Position numbers and translations under genes: made by a program
Assembly (NCBI RefSeq): GCF_905397395.1
Contig: NZ_CAJPVH010000008.1
Coordinates: 90,307 to 154,306 of the forward strand
From: Cupriavidus campinensis
GTDB lineage: Bacteria > Pseudomonadota > Gammaproteobacteria > Burkholderiales > Burkholderiaceae
Reading direction: 5' to 3'
DNA length: 64,000 nucleotides
Shown here: piece by piece, positions 1 to 11,000 of the stretch
Position numbering within the stretch: the stretch's first letter is position 1
Layout of the letters: each line of letters begins with the position of its first letter
The notes under the pieces: generated by a model
The model's input: the letters and a program-made list of their open reading frames with translations, nothing else
Told to the model about the DNA's origin: nothing
Databases searched by the model: none

Positions 1-1
1 C

Positions 2-2071
2 AAGCGGCTCGCCAGTGGCCCATACGTGGGCGCGCTTGACACGCCGAAGGGCCGGAAGGTCCTTCGTTACAGCGATCCAGCGCACTTGCTGTGCTTCGCC
101 CCTTCGCGAAGCGGTAAGGGGGTTGGACCCGTACTGACGACGCTGCTGTCGTACCCCCACAGCACCGCAACAAACGACATCAAAGGCGAGAACTTCGAAC
201 TCTCCAGCGGATTCAGGCATTCCGCGGGATCCCTGGTCATTCGCTTTGATCCAACCTCCGTCGATCAGAAGAGTATTGATGGTAAGTCTCGCTACAACGT
301 AGCGTCATATTGGAACGTCCTGGACGAGATTCGCGCCCACAGCGAATACGACGTGATGGACGCACAGAACATCTCTCAGGCAATCGCAGACCCTGACGGT
401 GAAGGAATGGATGATCACTGGGTGAGCACTTCGTACGAGTTGCTTGTCGGTGTCATTCTTCACGTCAAGTACTTCGAACGGGACAAGTCCCTCAGTGGCG
501 TCTCAACCTACCTTGCGGATCCGAGCTTCACGCATCCCGAACAAATGTTCTTGCGGATGCTAAATGCGGAGCACGATCCTGATGGAGTCATGGGGTGGCT
601 CGACTCCGAAGGCAAGCCGACCAAGACACATCCGCAGGTGGCCATTGCCGCTCGCGCGATGCTGAACAAGGAAGAAAAGGAGCGGAACAGTGTCCTCTCC
701 ACCGCAAAGACGAAGCTCAGCCTCTACACGGAGCCAATCGTCGCTCGCAATACATCGCGATCCGACTTCCGCGTCCATGACCTGATGAATCATCAGAAGC
801 CTGTCAGCCTCTATATTGTCGTGCCGCCGTCCGACAAGGCCCGGCTGCGCCCGCTCATCCGTCTCTTCATAACGTTCCTGATCTTGCGGCTGACGGCCAA
901 CATGTCATTTGAAGACGGTCGGAGCGTTAAAGACTACCGCCATCGGCTGTTGCTACTCGTGGACGAATTGGCATCTCTGAAGAAGTTGGAGCAGCTTCAG
1001 GACGCGCTTAGCTACATGGCCGGCTATGGCATTACCGCCTTCCTATTTGTACAGGACCGCATTCAACTGCGTGAAGCCTATGGTGACAATGAAACAGTCA
1101 CAGCAGGCTGCCAGCTGCGTCTTGCATATGCTCCCAACACCCTCGAAACCGCCGAAGAGATTTCGAAGATGACGGGCGTGACAACGGTGAAGCGCCAGAA
1201 CGTCTCTTATAGCGGCACACGACTCGGCGCAATGCTGGGTCAGATGAACATTTCGGAGGAGCTGGTAGAGCGCCCCCTGCTAACAGCCGATGAAGCAAGC
1301 CGCCTTCCACGCGACGAGATGCTGGTCTTCAATACTGGGCACAATCCGATTCGCGCGAAGAAGCTGAAGTATTTCGAGATGCCAGAGTTCCAACGGCGGG
1401 CGGAGATCCCGAGTCCTAGCCGTGTCCATATGACCTTCAGGGAAGGCCAAGCCATCCGAACAAAGTGGTTCATGGTTCTTTGCCAACGGGTTAAGGGATC
1501 GAAGAATCTCTCGCTGACCATCAACACCTACGCAGATTTCCCCGCCTGCCGATTGGTCCTGAAGCAGGAGCATCTGCTGCGCGAAGAGGTACTTGAGTTT
1601 GACTATGGGCTTGTTGACCCCAAGGGGAACCAAGTGACGAGTGAACTGACGTTGGATCATCTGTCGCTCACCGCTGTGCCTCTGGGCGATGCCGGCGACT
1701 TCAATCCGTCCGAAGCCTTTGAACTTCACTTTATTGTGAGCGACCCGTCGGAGTACCGTAGCTTCTCCCAAGCAGGCTTCTATCGGGATATGTCGGTACA
1801 CGAGCGAGAAGTTCGACGTGCCATCCGCAGCGTGTTCCACAAATTTGAAGAAAAGGAAGGCAAGCCAACTGAACCGACGATTGAGCGCGCTTCTGCAGAT
1901 GGTCGCTACGCAGGCAAGGTGCTCCTCGTGACGGACCACTATGTGGCCTTGCACCTGGCAGATGACCGTGAGCAAGTCTCGCTCCACCGCATCGAGAAGC
2001 TCTCGGCAGTGCCGAAGGTGGGCGACGGCGTGACGATCAAGTACACAGGCAAGCGAGGCGATCTGTGCTGA
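2..2071 (+). CDS. TraG/VirD4-type coupling protein, 5' end missing, with C-terminal KfrB-like domain
   Basis: This is a type IV secretion coupling ATPase that would recruit the relaxosome to the conjugation channel at the inner membrane. The frame is open to the first base, so the transmembrane N-terminus lies outside the window; a GTG at 26 is only an internal codon. A Walker A (PSRSGKGVG) follows about 25 residues later, and a Walker B (LLLLVDELASL) lies near position 950-985. The last 56 codons (1901-2068) leave the coupling-protein fold and form a KfrB-like domain beginning GRYAGKVLLVTDHY. The same tail is found on three other proteins in this window. The stop overlaps the next gene. Confidence 0.93.
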   Translation, partial: KRLASGPYVGALDTPKGRKVLRYSDPAHLLCFAPSRSGKGVGPVLTTLLSYPHSTATNDIKGENFELSSGFRHSAGSLVIRFDPTSVDQKSIDGKSRYNVASYWNVLDEIRAHSEYDVMDAQNISQAIADPDGEGMDDHWVSTSYELLVGVILHVKYFERDKSLSGVSTYLADPSFTHPEQMFLRMLNAEHDPDGVMGWLDSEGKPTKTHPQVAIAARAMLNKEEKERNSVLSTAKTKLSLYTEPIVARNTSRSDFRVHDLMNHQKPVSLYIVVPPSDKARLRPLIRLFITFLILRLTANMSFEDGRSVKDYRHRLLLLVDELASLKKLEQLQDALSYMAGYGITAFLFVQDRIQLREAYGDNETVTAGCQLRLAYAPNTLETAEEISKMTGVTTVKRQNVSYSGTRLGAMLGQMNISEELVERPLLTADEASRLPRDEMLVFNTGHNPIRAKKLKYFEMPEFQRRAEIPSPSRVHMTFREGQAIRTKWFMVLCQRVKGSKNLSLTINTYADFPACRLVLKQEHLLREEVLEFDYGLVDPKGNQVTSELTLDHLSLTAVPLGDAGDFNPSEAFELHFIVSDPSEYRSFSQAGFYRDMSVHEREVRRAIRSVFHKFEEKEGKPTEPTIERASADGRYAGKVLLVTDHYVALHLADDREQVSLHRIEKLSAVPKVGDGVTIKYTGKRGDLC

Positions 2072-2664
2072 GTTATGTCCGCGTCCGCGCGCTGCCATCA
2101 CATGCGCCGGTCTCGATGAGCCGTGCCGCCGCCCTCCATCTTTTCCAGCTCGTCCAACGCTACAACTGGTGCTTGTCTGGTGCTGACTATCGTGCGCGCT
2201 GGAGCGGCTTCTGGCCACGCGTCGCTTCTGTCGAACGCCTGCTCCTCGTGCTGTGCATTCGTGCGAATTGCGCCGGTGTATTCGGCAGCCGCATTGCCAT
2301 GGTGGAAAGTCCAGTGGATTTTGAAGTGCATGATGGCGGCAATGAGCCGTTGCCGCTCACAGCAGAGGTCGCAGTGGAGTTCCGAGCGTTGCTTGAATTG
2401 CATTACGGGCGTCTTGGTAGCCCAGACGATCTCTACGCGTGGCTGTCTAGAGAGTGCCCCAAGGAGTTTGATCTGGTCCTTTCTATCAGCGCACAGCAGC
2501 GAGTTTTCGGCCATGCACGTTGGTTCGATGTGGACTTGGTCAAGGCAAAGTGCCGCCAATCTCTTCAACGCTATGGCTGGGATTACAACGTCGCCACGGC
2601 AATCGCCATCACGCTTGCCCGAAGCATGGTCGCATTCCAGCGTTTGCAGGAGAGGCAATTGTGA
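2065..2664 (+). CDS. hypothetical protein between coupling protein and lytic transglycosylase
   Basis: I do not recognise the family. The 199 residues contain several amphipathic helical stretches, no signal peptide and no long membrane segment. The GTG start at 2065 overlaps the coupling-protein stop by 7 nt, which suggests translational coupling; an in-frame ATG at 2116 (MSRAAALHLFQL) is an alternative. The gene ends in a GTGA overlap with the transglycosylase gene, so all three are probably one operon. Position suggests a conjugation accessory role, but nothing in the sequence shows one. Confidence 0.7.
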   Translation: MLSYVRVRALPSHAPVSMSRAAALHLFQLVQRYNWCLSGADYRARWSGFWPRVASVERLLLVLCIRANCAGVFGSRIAMVESPVDFEVHDGGNEPLPLTAEVAVEFRALLELHYGRLGSPDDLYAWLSRECPKEFDLVLSISAQQRVFGHARWFDVDLVKAKCRQSLQRYGWDYNVATAIAITLARSMVAFQRLQERQL

Positions 2665-3323
2665 GGCGGCTGATCCTCGCTACGTGCCTGAGTTTCTTCG
2701 CTGCATCCGTGCATGCGCAGGCCGATCTGAACGCATTGCTTGCGGCCTGTGCGCCTACAGTTCATCCGACTACGATGGGGGCCATCGTCAAGACCGAGTC
2801 GAACGGGCGGATGTTCGTTCTCTCGGATGATGGGCCGCGGAGTCTCCCTTTCTCTGAGCGCAAGGCAATGCTCCGAACGATCCACGCGGGAACGGCGGCG
2901 GAGGCCGCCACCATCGCAAAGGATCTGATTAGCAAAGGACATCTAGTCGGGTTGGGCCTGACACAGGTTAGCAGTCAGAACCTGGCGAGATTGGGACTGA
3001 CGGTTGAACAGGTACTCGATCCCTGCACGAACCTGCAGGCGGGTAGCAAGATCCTAGCGGCTTTCTACGTAAATGCGGCGGGCAAATATAGGGACGAACA
3101 GGCCGCACTCCGGGCCGCTATATCCGCCTACAACACAGGGAACTTCGAGCGGGGTTTTTCCAACGGCTATGTTCGCACCGTGCTGAATAACACGACTGCC
3201 GGCGTCCCGGCGCTAGTGGCCGGTCCAGTCCGCAGCACTCCCGCGCCACCAGCAGGGCGAAGTGCCATGGCAGCGAGGCCGTTCGATCCACGACATGCGG
3301 AGTTAGAGGTTGAATTTCAGTAA
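2661..3323 (+). CDS. VirB1-like lytic transglycosylase
   Basis: This is a periplasmic muramidase expected to open peptidoglycan locally for assembly of the conjugation machine. Starting at the GTG at 2661 gives 220 residues with a clear signal peptide (MRRLILATCLSFFAASVHA). AGGAGAG lies just upstream, and the start overlaps the previous stop by 4 nt. The transglycosylase core shows the catalytic Glu in IVKTESNG (about residue 46), the GLTQVSSQNL motif and AISAYNTGNFERG, as in the SLT/VirB1 family. The C-terminal 40 residues are Pro/Ala-rich. The frame stays open upstream of 2661, but that region would lack a signal peptide. Confidence 0.9.
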   Translation: MRRLILATCLSFFAASVHAQADLNALLAACAPTVHPTTMGAIVKTESNGRMFVLSDDGPRSLPFSERKAMLRTIHAGTAAEAATIAKDLISKGHLVGLGLTQVSSQNLARLGLTVEQVLDPCTNLQAGSKILAAFYVNAAGKYRDEQAALRAAISAYNTGNFERGFSNGYVRTVLNNTTAGVPALVAGPVRSTPAPPAGRSAMAARPFDPRHAELEVEFQ

Positions 3324-3393
3324 GAGCGCACGACACAGCACGCCTTCCATTTTGCTCCTAGCGCTACGTCGAATTGGGAAGCGGCTTGCTATC

Positions 3394-3666
3394 ATGCAAG
3401 ACGTGGAGGGCATGTTCGTTCCAGAAGATCGACGTGAAGAGCAGGCGCGAGTCTTCGGAAAATTCCAGACGCACGATGCTTGCGTCAATATTTGCTTCGA
3501 TCCTGGCCGTGTCGCCTTACCGACGGGACCAGGTGTCATAAGGGCAAGCGGCAAGCTCTGGATCGGGGAGCGAACGAGCACGCTCACTCTTCTCGTCACG
3601 AAGTACCAATATGTCGACGCGCCGCTGCAGCGGCGCGATCCAGGTCCAACGACATGCGCGCATTGA
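3394..3666 (+). CDS. small hypothetical protein
   Basis: An ORF of about 90 codons from the ATG at 3394 (MQDVEGMFVPEDRREEQ). The frame extends upstream to a TTG at 3310 that would overlap the transglycosylase gene. Predicted beta-rich segments (ASGKLWIGERTSTLTLLV) resemble a small beta-barrel, but I cannot assign a family. There is no clear Shine-Dalgarno sequence. It could be a real small conjugation-region gene or a chance ORF. Confidence 0.45.
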   Translation: MQDVEGMFVPEDRREEQARVFGKFQTHDACVNICFDPGRVALPTGPGVIRASGKLWIGERTSTLTLLVTKYQYVDAPLQRRDPGPTTCAH

Positions 3667-3955
3667 ACATCATTTTTTTTCCGTGGCTGACGCTCTTGGC
3701 GGCGAAGCGCCCGCATGCCGCTGCTGTATGCATGGCAATGCAAATTTCAATTGTCGGTTGGCCCATCGCCACGATGTGGGCGCATAAGATCGCGCGGCGT
3801 TGAGCGCAGGCCTCAGAGTTGGCGGGCGCCCATAGCCTGCAGCGTAAATCCTGGCAGGCTTTCTCCAATGAATGCCGCGGTTCGAACGATTCGCGGCGTC
3901 ATGCGTCACCTAGCCGCGTCACGGTACTGAGGCCCGCTTGACCGCTATGACGAAG
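3667..3955. other. intergenic region without a convincing gene
   Basis: About 290 bases between the small ORF and the toxin-antitoxin operator. Short ORFs exist on both strands but have no ribosome binding sites and Arg-rich, unnatural compositions. I see no terminator or repeat here. Confidence 0.5.
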
Positions 3956-3980
3956 TGGACTAATATGGACTAAGTCCATA
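3956..3980 (+). promoter_or_regulatory. probable antitoxin operator
   Basis: A perfect inverted repeat TATGGAC-TAA-GTCCATA (3964-3980) directly precedes the antitoxin gene, and the half-site TGGACTAA is repeated 10 bp upstream (3956-3963). Phd/YefM-type antitoxins bind such palindromes to autoregulate. The role is inferred from position. Confidence 0.6.
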
Positions 3981-3991
3981 TGGGAGCGATG

Positions 3992-4228
3992 ATGCAGACC
4001 GTCAATATTCACGAGGCAAAAACCCAGTTTTCGCGCTTGGTCGATGCGGCAGCCGGCGGTGAGGAGATCGTCATCGCCAAGGCCGGCAAGCCTGCTGCCC
4101 GACTAGTGCCGATGGAGCGCGCGAAGGTGACGCGCCGCTTCGGCGGTCTCAAGGGCAAGGTCCGTATTGCAGATGATTTCGATGCACCGCTCCCCGACGA
4201 CGTGGTTGCAGCATTCGAGGGACGGTGA
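3992..4228 (+). CDS. Phd/YefM-family antitoxin
   Basis: The antitoxin of a type II toxin-antitoxin pair; the Phd fold binds DNA with its N-terminus and neutralises the toxin with its C-terminus. The sequence begins MQTVNIHEAKTQFSRLVD, the classic Phd/YefM opening, followed by GEEIVIAKAGKPAARLVP. Three in-frame ATGs occur (3980, 3989, 3992). I prefer 3992 (78 residues) because GGGAG lies at a proper distance and the first ATG lies in the operator palindrome. The stop overlaps the toxin start as TGATG. Confidence 0.88.
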   Translation: MQTVNIHEAKTQFSRLVDAAAGGEEIVIAKAGKPAARLVPMERAKVTRRFGGLKGKVRIADDFDAPLPDDVVAAFEGR

Positions 4229-4605
4229 TGCGCCTGCTTCTCGATACACACGTCTACCTGTGGTCGGTGATGGATGATCGCAAGCTGACGAAAGCGGCAC
4301 GCAAGCTCATTTTGGAAGCTGAGGAAGTATATGTAAGCAGCGCAAGCATCTGGGAGGCGTCGATCAAGGTCGGTCTTGGCAAACTCCAAGCGGACATCGA
4401 TATGCTTGTGTCGGAAATTGAAGTCAGCGGGTACCTAGAGTTACCAGTGCGTGCTGCTCACGCTGCTTTGGTCCGCAGCCTACCCGACATTCATCGCGAC
4501 CCCTTTGACCGGCTTTTGGTCGCGCAGGCAATGTCGGAGCCATTGCGGTTCATCACCTCAGACGGACATCTGTCGAGGTACACCGAACTCGTTACCACTG
4601 TGTAG
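4228..4605 (+). CDS. VapC-like PIN-domain toxin
   Basis: A PIN-domain ribonuclease toxin of 125 residues, presumed to be a Mg-dependent RNase silenced by the antitoxin encoded immediately upstream. PIN hallmarks are visible: Asp6 in LLLDTHVYLW, Glu43 in SSASIWEASIK, and the acidic cluster DIHRDPFDRLLVAQA. This subgroup, with LLLDTH and the Phd partner, is the usual plasmid or island stability module. The ATG shares its first base with the last base of the antitoxin stop. Confidence 0.9.
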   Translation: MRLLLDTHVYLWSVMDDRKLTKAARKLILEAEEVYVSSASIWEASIKVGLGKLQADIDMLVSEIEVSGYLELPVRAAHAALVRSLPDIHRDPFDRLLVAQAMSEPLRFITSDGHLSRYTELVTTV

Positions 4606-4613
4606 GGAAGACC

Positions 4614-4781
4614 ATGAACAAGCAGCATGATCCAGGGCTCGGCCTTAGACCCCAGTCTAATCGTCAGAAATTGACAGACTGGGTGCGCGAAAACTGGCTT
4701 GCGATTGCAGGCTTCGGCGCATTTTTTGGCTTCCTTGCCTACGATGCGATCGAGGCACAGTTTAGTCCGTTCATTCGGTAG
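4614..4781 (+). CDS. small single-pass membrane protein
   Basis: A 55-codon ORF starting at the ATG at 4614, 8 bases after the toxin stop, with GGGAAG as ribosome binding site. The first half is polar (MNKQHDPGLGLRPQ); residues about 28-45 (NWLAIAGFGAFFGFLAYDA) form one membrane helix. No function can be assigned. It may be cotranscribed with the toxin-antitoxin genes or be a plasmid-backbone small protein. Confidence 0.55.
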   Translation: MNKQHDPGLGLRPQSNRQKLTDWVRENWLAIAGFGAFFGFLAYDAIEAQFSPFIR

Positions 4782-4809
4782 TACAAATCAACCAGCCCTC
4801 TAACTGGGC

Positions 4810-4827
4810 GCTTCTGACGTCAGAAGC
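4810..4827. repeat. 18-bp perfect palindrome
   Basis: GCTTCTGACGTCAGAAGC reads the same on both strands. It lies about 200 bp upstream of the DarB-like gene. A related sequence, CTTCTGACGTTGGAAA, occurs at 16230-16245. A repressor operator is possible but untested. Confidence 0.6.
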
Positions 4828-4899
4828 TCGGAAGTTTGTCCGCCTTCTAGTTTTTTTATATTATTATTCCGGCGTTCCCCTGAACTCAGGGAGAAGGAA

Positions 4900-4934
4900 G
4901 CAACCCGACCGTGTTTTACCCACGGTCGGGTTGC
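4900..4934. repeat. 14-bp stem hairpin upstream of the DarB-like gene
   Basis: GCAACCCGACCGTG and CACGGTCGGGTTGC form a perfect 14-bp stem with a 7-nt loop. No T-run follows, so it is not a classic terminator. A second nested hairpin (GCTAGC at 4966-4971 with GCTAGC at 4997-5002, enclosing CTGCCA/TGGCAG at 4975-4990) lies closer to the start codon. Leader attenuation or an operator is possible. Confidence 0.6.
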
Positions 4935-5030
4935 AAGAATTACAGGTTAGGGCCCTGTGATTCCGGCTAGCTTCCTGCCATTTCTGGCAGCGAGAGGCTA
5001 GCAAATTTCTCACGACGTTGGAAGAAAGCG

Positions 5031-8000
5031 ATGAAGAGGAAACGAGTCCCAGAGGCCCAACTCGGCTTTGACTTTACATTTAACGAAACCATTGCGGCCA
5101 TCGACCGCATCGCCGAAGATGCTGCCGCTGATCCGATTGAAGATGCCCCTGCAGGAGCCAAACATGCTGACCAAGGAAACGAAGCCTCTCGACGTAGCCA
5201 AGCGAATCCTCCGGCCGGAGACGATCTCTTCAGTGCGATCGCGCCCCTTCCATCTCAGGGGGTGGCTGATACTGGATCGTTGGGCAATCAACAGCCCCTC
5301 GAAGCTCCAGGCGCTGGAGGAGGAAGGCGAGGTCGTACTTCTGGGCCGGCTCTTGGAACAACAGAACCTGGAGCACGAGATCCTTCTGGAGGCGACGACA
5401 TTGCTGAACTCCGGAGTAACGGAGACAGAGATTCTCGCGCAGAACGAAGTGGAGACAGAGCTGCTGTAGTCGGTGCCGCCGGCGACTATCGCATCACGGA
5501 TGCAGACCGTCTCGGTGAAGGCGGAGCGAGGACGAAGTATCGCGACAACATAGCGGCGCTGCGTCTCTTGCAAGAGTTGCGTGCTACTGAACGCCCTGCA
5601 GCGATTAAAGACCAGGCGATCCTCGTAAAATACGTTGGCTGGGGAGGAATTCCGCAGGTCTTCGATCATCGCAATACCGAATGGCGTAGCGAGTTTGAAG
5701 AACTTGCCTCCCTCCTTACGGCGGAGCAATACGAAGCTGCACGGCGTTCCACGCAGGATGCGCACTACACCGCGCAGCCGATCATTGAGTCGATGTACTC
5801 GGCCCTACACCGCTTCGGCTTTGACGGTGGCCGCATTGGTGAGCCTTCCGTAGGCAGCGGCAATTTCATTGGCCTGATGCCAGAGGCGTTGCGGGATCGG
5901 AGCAAGGTCACTGCCGTAGAACTCGACCCCACAACGGCGCAGATCGCGAGACACCTCTATCCGTCTGCTACCGTCATCAACAAGGGATTCCAGGACGTCA
6001 CGATCCCGGAGCGCTACTTCGATCTGGTTGTCGGGAATCCCCCCTTCGGAAGTCAATCACTATACGACGCGAACCATCGCGATATTTCCGCGTTCTCGAT
6101 CCACAACTACTTCATCGCAAAATCACTGGATAAGGTTCGCGAGGGCGGACTTGTAGCAGTCGTCGTGTCCAACTACTTCATGGACGCGCGCAATGAGCAA
6201 GCTCGCGCGCATATCGCTGAGCGAGCGCATCTTGTCGGTGCAATTCGCCTGCCCAACACGGCGTTCAAGAAAAACGCGCTGACCGAAGTCACCACCGATA
6301 TCGTCTTCCTTCAACGCGCAAGGCCGGGCGAGCCCATTGACAGCAGGTGGACGAAGGTGGGAGAAATTCCCGATCCCGATGGCGGCGAAGCCATCCCGCT
6401 CAACAGCTATTTCATCGACAACCCTCAGATGATGCTGGGTCGCATGGCGCGAGCAGGCACCCAGTATGCTGCGGGCACGCCAGCGCTTGTCTCCCTGCCA
6501 GATCAAGACCTGGCCATGGATCTGAGCGCAGCAATCATGCAGCTGCCGGCAGCGATCTACCAGGCAAGGGCAAATGAGGTAGAGCAAGAGCTGGCGGAGC
6601 CCCGTGAAGCCATCTCCGTGCCTCTCAGTGTGAAGATCGGCGCCTACTTCGTCACGGATGGCGGACGCGTCGCCACGCGCCTGGATGACCTTCTCGACGA
6701 GCCGCAGGCCGAGATTGTCGAAGGAAAGTCTGAGCGCGCTCTGGAGCGCATCAAGGGAATGGTCGACATTCGATCGGCCCTGCGCACCCTAATGGCCGCG
6801 GAGCGTGGCGGTGATCTCTCCGACGCAGATCTTGCGCCCATGCGCACCGCCCTGAATCGCGCATATGACACATTCGTCAAGCGAAACGGGCATGTCAGTT
6901 CCCTGGTGAACCGACAGGCGATGGGAGAGGATCCCGACTATCCCCTGCTGCAATCGCTTGAAAAGGACTACGACAAGGGTATTTCCACGGACCTGGCCAA
7001 GAAGCATGGCGTTGAGCCGCGCGACCCGAGCGCGGAGAAGGCCGCGATCTTCTCCAAACGGGTGATGTCGCCACGACGCGAAGTGACGCGCGCCGGCACC
7101 GCCAAGGATGCGCTAGTGGTATCGATGAACGAGACAGGCGGGGTGGATCTCGATCTGATGGTTAGATTGACAAGCCGTTCCGAAGAATCCCTCGTTCGAG
7201 AGCTACAGGGCCTGATCTTCCTGAATCCTTCGTCGCAGCGATGGGAAACGGCAGATCGATATCTCACAGGGAACGTTAAGGCAAAGTTCGCAATCGCCCA
7301 AGATGCCGCAGCGCACGACTCGCGGTACGCGTCCAACGTCGAAGCACTGAAGCTGGTACAGCCCCCCGATATCGAACCCATTGACATCTCCATTCACCTG
7401 GGGTCTACCTGGGTTCCGGACCGGGTTATCAATGACTTCGTCTCCCACATCTTCGGTGATGTGCATCGAAACATCAGCTACCAGGAAAGCCTCGGCAAAT
7501 GGCTCGTCAAGATCGGTATGGGCGATCCGACAACTATGCGAGCCACATGGGGAACTCCAGATGCAAGCGCAAACAACATTCTCGAAGCGATCCTGACGAA
7601 CAAAATCATCAAGGTCGAGGACATCGTTGGGTATGACGACCACAAAAACCCTATCCGCAAGACCAACGAAGAGAAAACCGCCGCAGCGCAACAGAAGGCA
7701 GACGAAATGCGTCAGGCATTTCATGACTGGGTGTGGGAGGACAAGGACCGTCGCGAAACGCTCGCTCGCTTGTATAACGACCGCTTCAACACGAACGTCG
7801 CCCCTCGATACGATGGCTCCCATCTGACCCTACCCGGTGCCTCCAGCGCCATCGAGCTGCGCCCTCATCAGAAGGACGCGATCTGGCGGGGCATCCAGGA
7901 CGGCACGGAGCTATATGACCATGTCGTCGGTGCGGGGAAGACGTTTGCATGCATTGCCACATCGCAAGAAGCAAGGCGAATGGGGCTCATGAAGAAGCCC

Positions 8001-11000
8001 ATGTTCGTTGTCCCGAATCACCTTCTGCTGCAGTGGAAGGACGACATCTTCAAGCTCTATCCGGATGCAAATGTCCTGATCGCAGAAAAAACGGACTTCC
8101 AGAAAGAGAATCGCCAAAGGCTTTTTGCGCGAATCGCTACGGGAGACTGGGACGCTGTGGTGGTCGGTCATTCCAGCTTCAAGAAGATCGGAATGCCGCC
8201 GCAGGTCTTGGACTCTATCCTGAATGAACAAATCGCCGATCTGACCGAAGCGATCTTGAAGGCAAAAGCAGACCGCGGTGATCGCGTCACCATCAAGGAG
8301 ATGGAGAAGGCAAAGGAACGGATGGAGACAAAGCTCAAGCGTGCCGCTGAGACTGGTGCGAAGGACAAGGTCGTTACGTTCGATGAACTCGGTATCGACG
8401 CGCTGTTTGTCGACGAAGCTGACGAGTTCAAGAACCTTTTCATCACAACTACTCTGTCCAACGTTTCCGGCCTCGGCAATCTGCAGGGATCCGATAAGGC
8501 ATTCGACCTGTTCGTGAAGGCGCGCTACGTGCAGATGCAGAACAACGGTCGCGGCGTCTATTTCGCTACTGGCACTCCAGTTGCGAACACCATCGCCGAG
8601 ATCTACACGATGCAGCGGTACATGCAATACGACGAGTTGAAAGCCCGTGGTATTCATCACTTCGACGCATGGGCAAGCACGTTCGGGCAAGTCGTAACCG
8701 GCTGGGAACTAGACGCGACTGGCGTCAACTATCGGTTGAACTCGCGCTTCGCAAAGTTTCAGAACGTTCCCGAGCTAACCAACCTGTATCGCTCCTTCGC
8801 TGACGTCATCACTAGAGAAGACCTGGAGCGGCAGTCGGCCGAACGCGGCATGCGCTTCCCGGTTCCGAAGGTGAAGGGTGGTAAGGCCACGAACGTCGTC
8901 GTAGAGCGATCGCCAATTCAAGCCGAGTACATGGGCCTGCAGACGCCCGTGCGCGATGCCACAACCGGCGAGATACTGAAGCGCGCTGATGGCTCAACGA
9001 TCACGGATTGGACTGAAGGATCGATCATCCATCGCATGGAGAATCTTCCGAAGGATCCGAGCAAAGACAATCCACTCAAGATCACGAACGATGCGCGGAA
9101 AGCTGGTCTCGATTTCCGGCTTGTAGACCCGGATGCCCCCGACTTCGAAGGCAGCAAAACGAACGCCGCTGTCGAGCACATGGTCCGCATCTACCACAAG
9201 TGGGACGAAAAGAAGGGCACACAGTTGGTCTTCTGCGATCTGTCGACACCAAAGTTGGGTAAGGGCCGAAGGCTCGAATCTCAATCCGAGGCAATTCAAG
9301 CCGTCGAGGACGATTCCGCCGACGTGGGCGATTCGGGCGATGCCGTGGTCTCGATGGATGAACTTCTCGCGGGTTCTGGTTCTGCTCGATTCTCGGTCTA
9401 CGACGACATCAAGGACAAGCTCGTTGCCCGCGGGATCCCCGCACATGAGATCCGCTTTGTGCACGAAGCTAAGACAGACTTGCAGCGCGCGAAGCTTTTC
9501 GAGCAGGTGCGAAGGGGAGAGGTTCGCTTCCTTCTTGGATCGACGGCCAAGATGGGGGCGGGGACCAACGTCCAGACCCTTCTCGTGGCCGAGCACCACA
9601 TGGACGCTCCGTGGCGCCCGCGTGACCTGGAGCAACGAGAAGGTCGAATCGTGCGGCAGGGCAACCTGCTGTATGCAGAGGATCCAGATGGCTTCGAAGT
9701 CGAGATCCTGCGCTACGCAACAAAGCAGACATATGACTCTCGTATGTGGCAGACCATCGAGTACAAGGCTCGCGCTATTGAGCAATTCCGAAAGGGAGAC
9801 GGGCTCTCGCGCGTAATTGAGGATGTTGCCGGAGAAGCCGCCAATGCCGCAGAAATGAAGGCTGCAGCGACTGGCAATCCATTAATTTTCCAGCAGGTGC
9901 AGCTCTCTGCAGAACTGAAAAAGTTGGAAGCCCTCCAGGCCAACTACAAACGCAGCCGGCATACACTCGAATCTTCCGCCGAGTGGCTTGGGCGGGCTCA
10001 GCAGCGCGCCGATAAGTATTCGGCGGAATACAAGGCCGACATTGCTCTGCGCGATGCTAACTCGCCGAAGGAGTGGAGCATGCAGGTCGGCGCACGCAGC
10101 TACAACTCGGAGACAAAAGAGCACCTAATGGCTGCCGTCCTACAAGGGATGCAAAATGCCATCGCGGGTAGAGGCAGGGCCCACGAGAAGCCGGAAGTGA
10201 TTCACATCGGCAAGTATCGGGGCTTCACTGTCACCGCCACCGCCGATGCAAGCCGCGTTAATTTCGCATTGCGCGGTACCGCCAGCTATTCGCCTCCAAG
10301 TCTCTCTTATCTTAAGGAGGACAAGTTCAGCATGACGGGCTTCATCCAGCGCATGGACAACATTCTGAATTCGATTGAGGAAGATGTTGACCAGGTGGCC
10401 CAACGATATCAACGCGAGCTTGATGAGCTTGCCAAGGTGAAGATCGAACTTGGCAAGCCGTTCCCGCAGCACCGCGAGTTGGAGTTAGCGCGCAAGAACA
10501 CTGCAGAAGTAATGATGGAACTTCGCAAGATGCAAGACAACCCGGAGTATGTCTCGGATTGGGAGCCCGCGACGCTGGAATCAATACCCGGAGAGACAGG
10601 CGGCCTATTCGCGTCCATTGACCCGCTGGCAGAGAAGCGGGCGCAAGAAGAGATGGCGCACGCTCAACTGGTGAATGAATCTGCGGAGCAAGCGGTGCGC
10701 GACTATTTGGCCGGCGCAGCGGAACCGCTTAAGGCTCCTGATATTTTCAATCGCGGGCACGAACGCCTCTTCGAGGATGGCGGTCAAGAGGTCCACGATC
10801 TGCTCATCGCCCGCATTGAAGCAAATCCTCAGCTTTCCCTGGCTGTCCTGACAGCACCCGGAAAACGCTTCGCTTCGGATCGTATGAAGCAAGCAGCAGA
10901 GGCAGTGCTTGGATTGGAGAGAGAGGCACGCATTGCCGCAGAGAACGCGGGCCTAGTCGCGGAGCTTCCTGCGCGCGAAGCCGGCATCTATGCGGGTCGC

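Noticed and set aside
1280..2218. 312-codon antisense frame over the coupling protein
   Set aside because: No start signal and no domain; the coupling protein on the other strand is clear.
4900..4934. rho-independent terminator
   Set aside because: The stem is excellent but no run of Ts follows on either side; listed as a hairpin instead.
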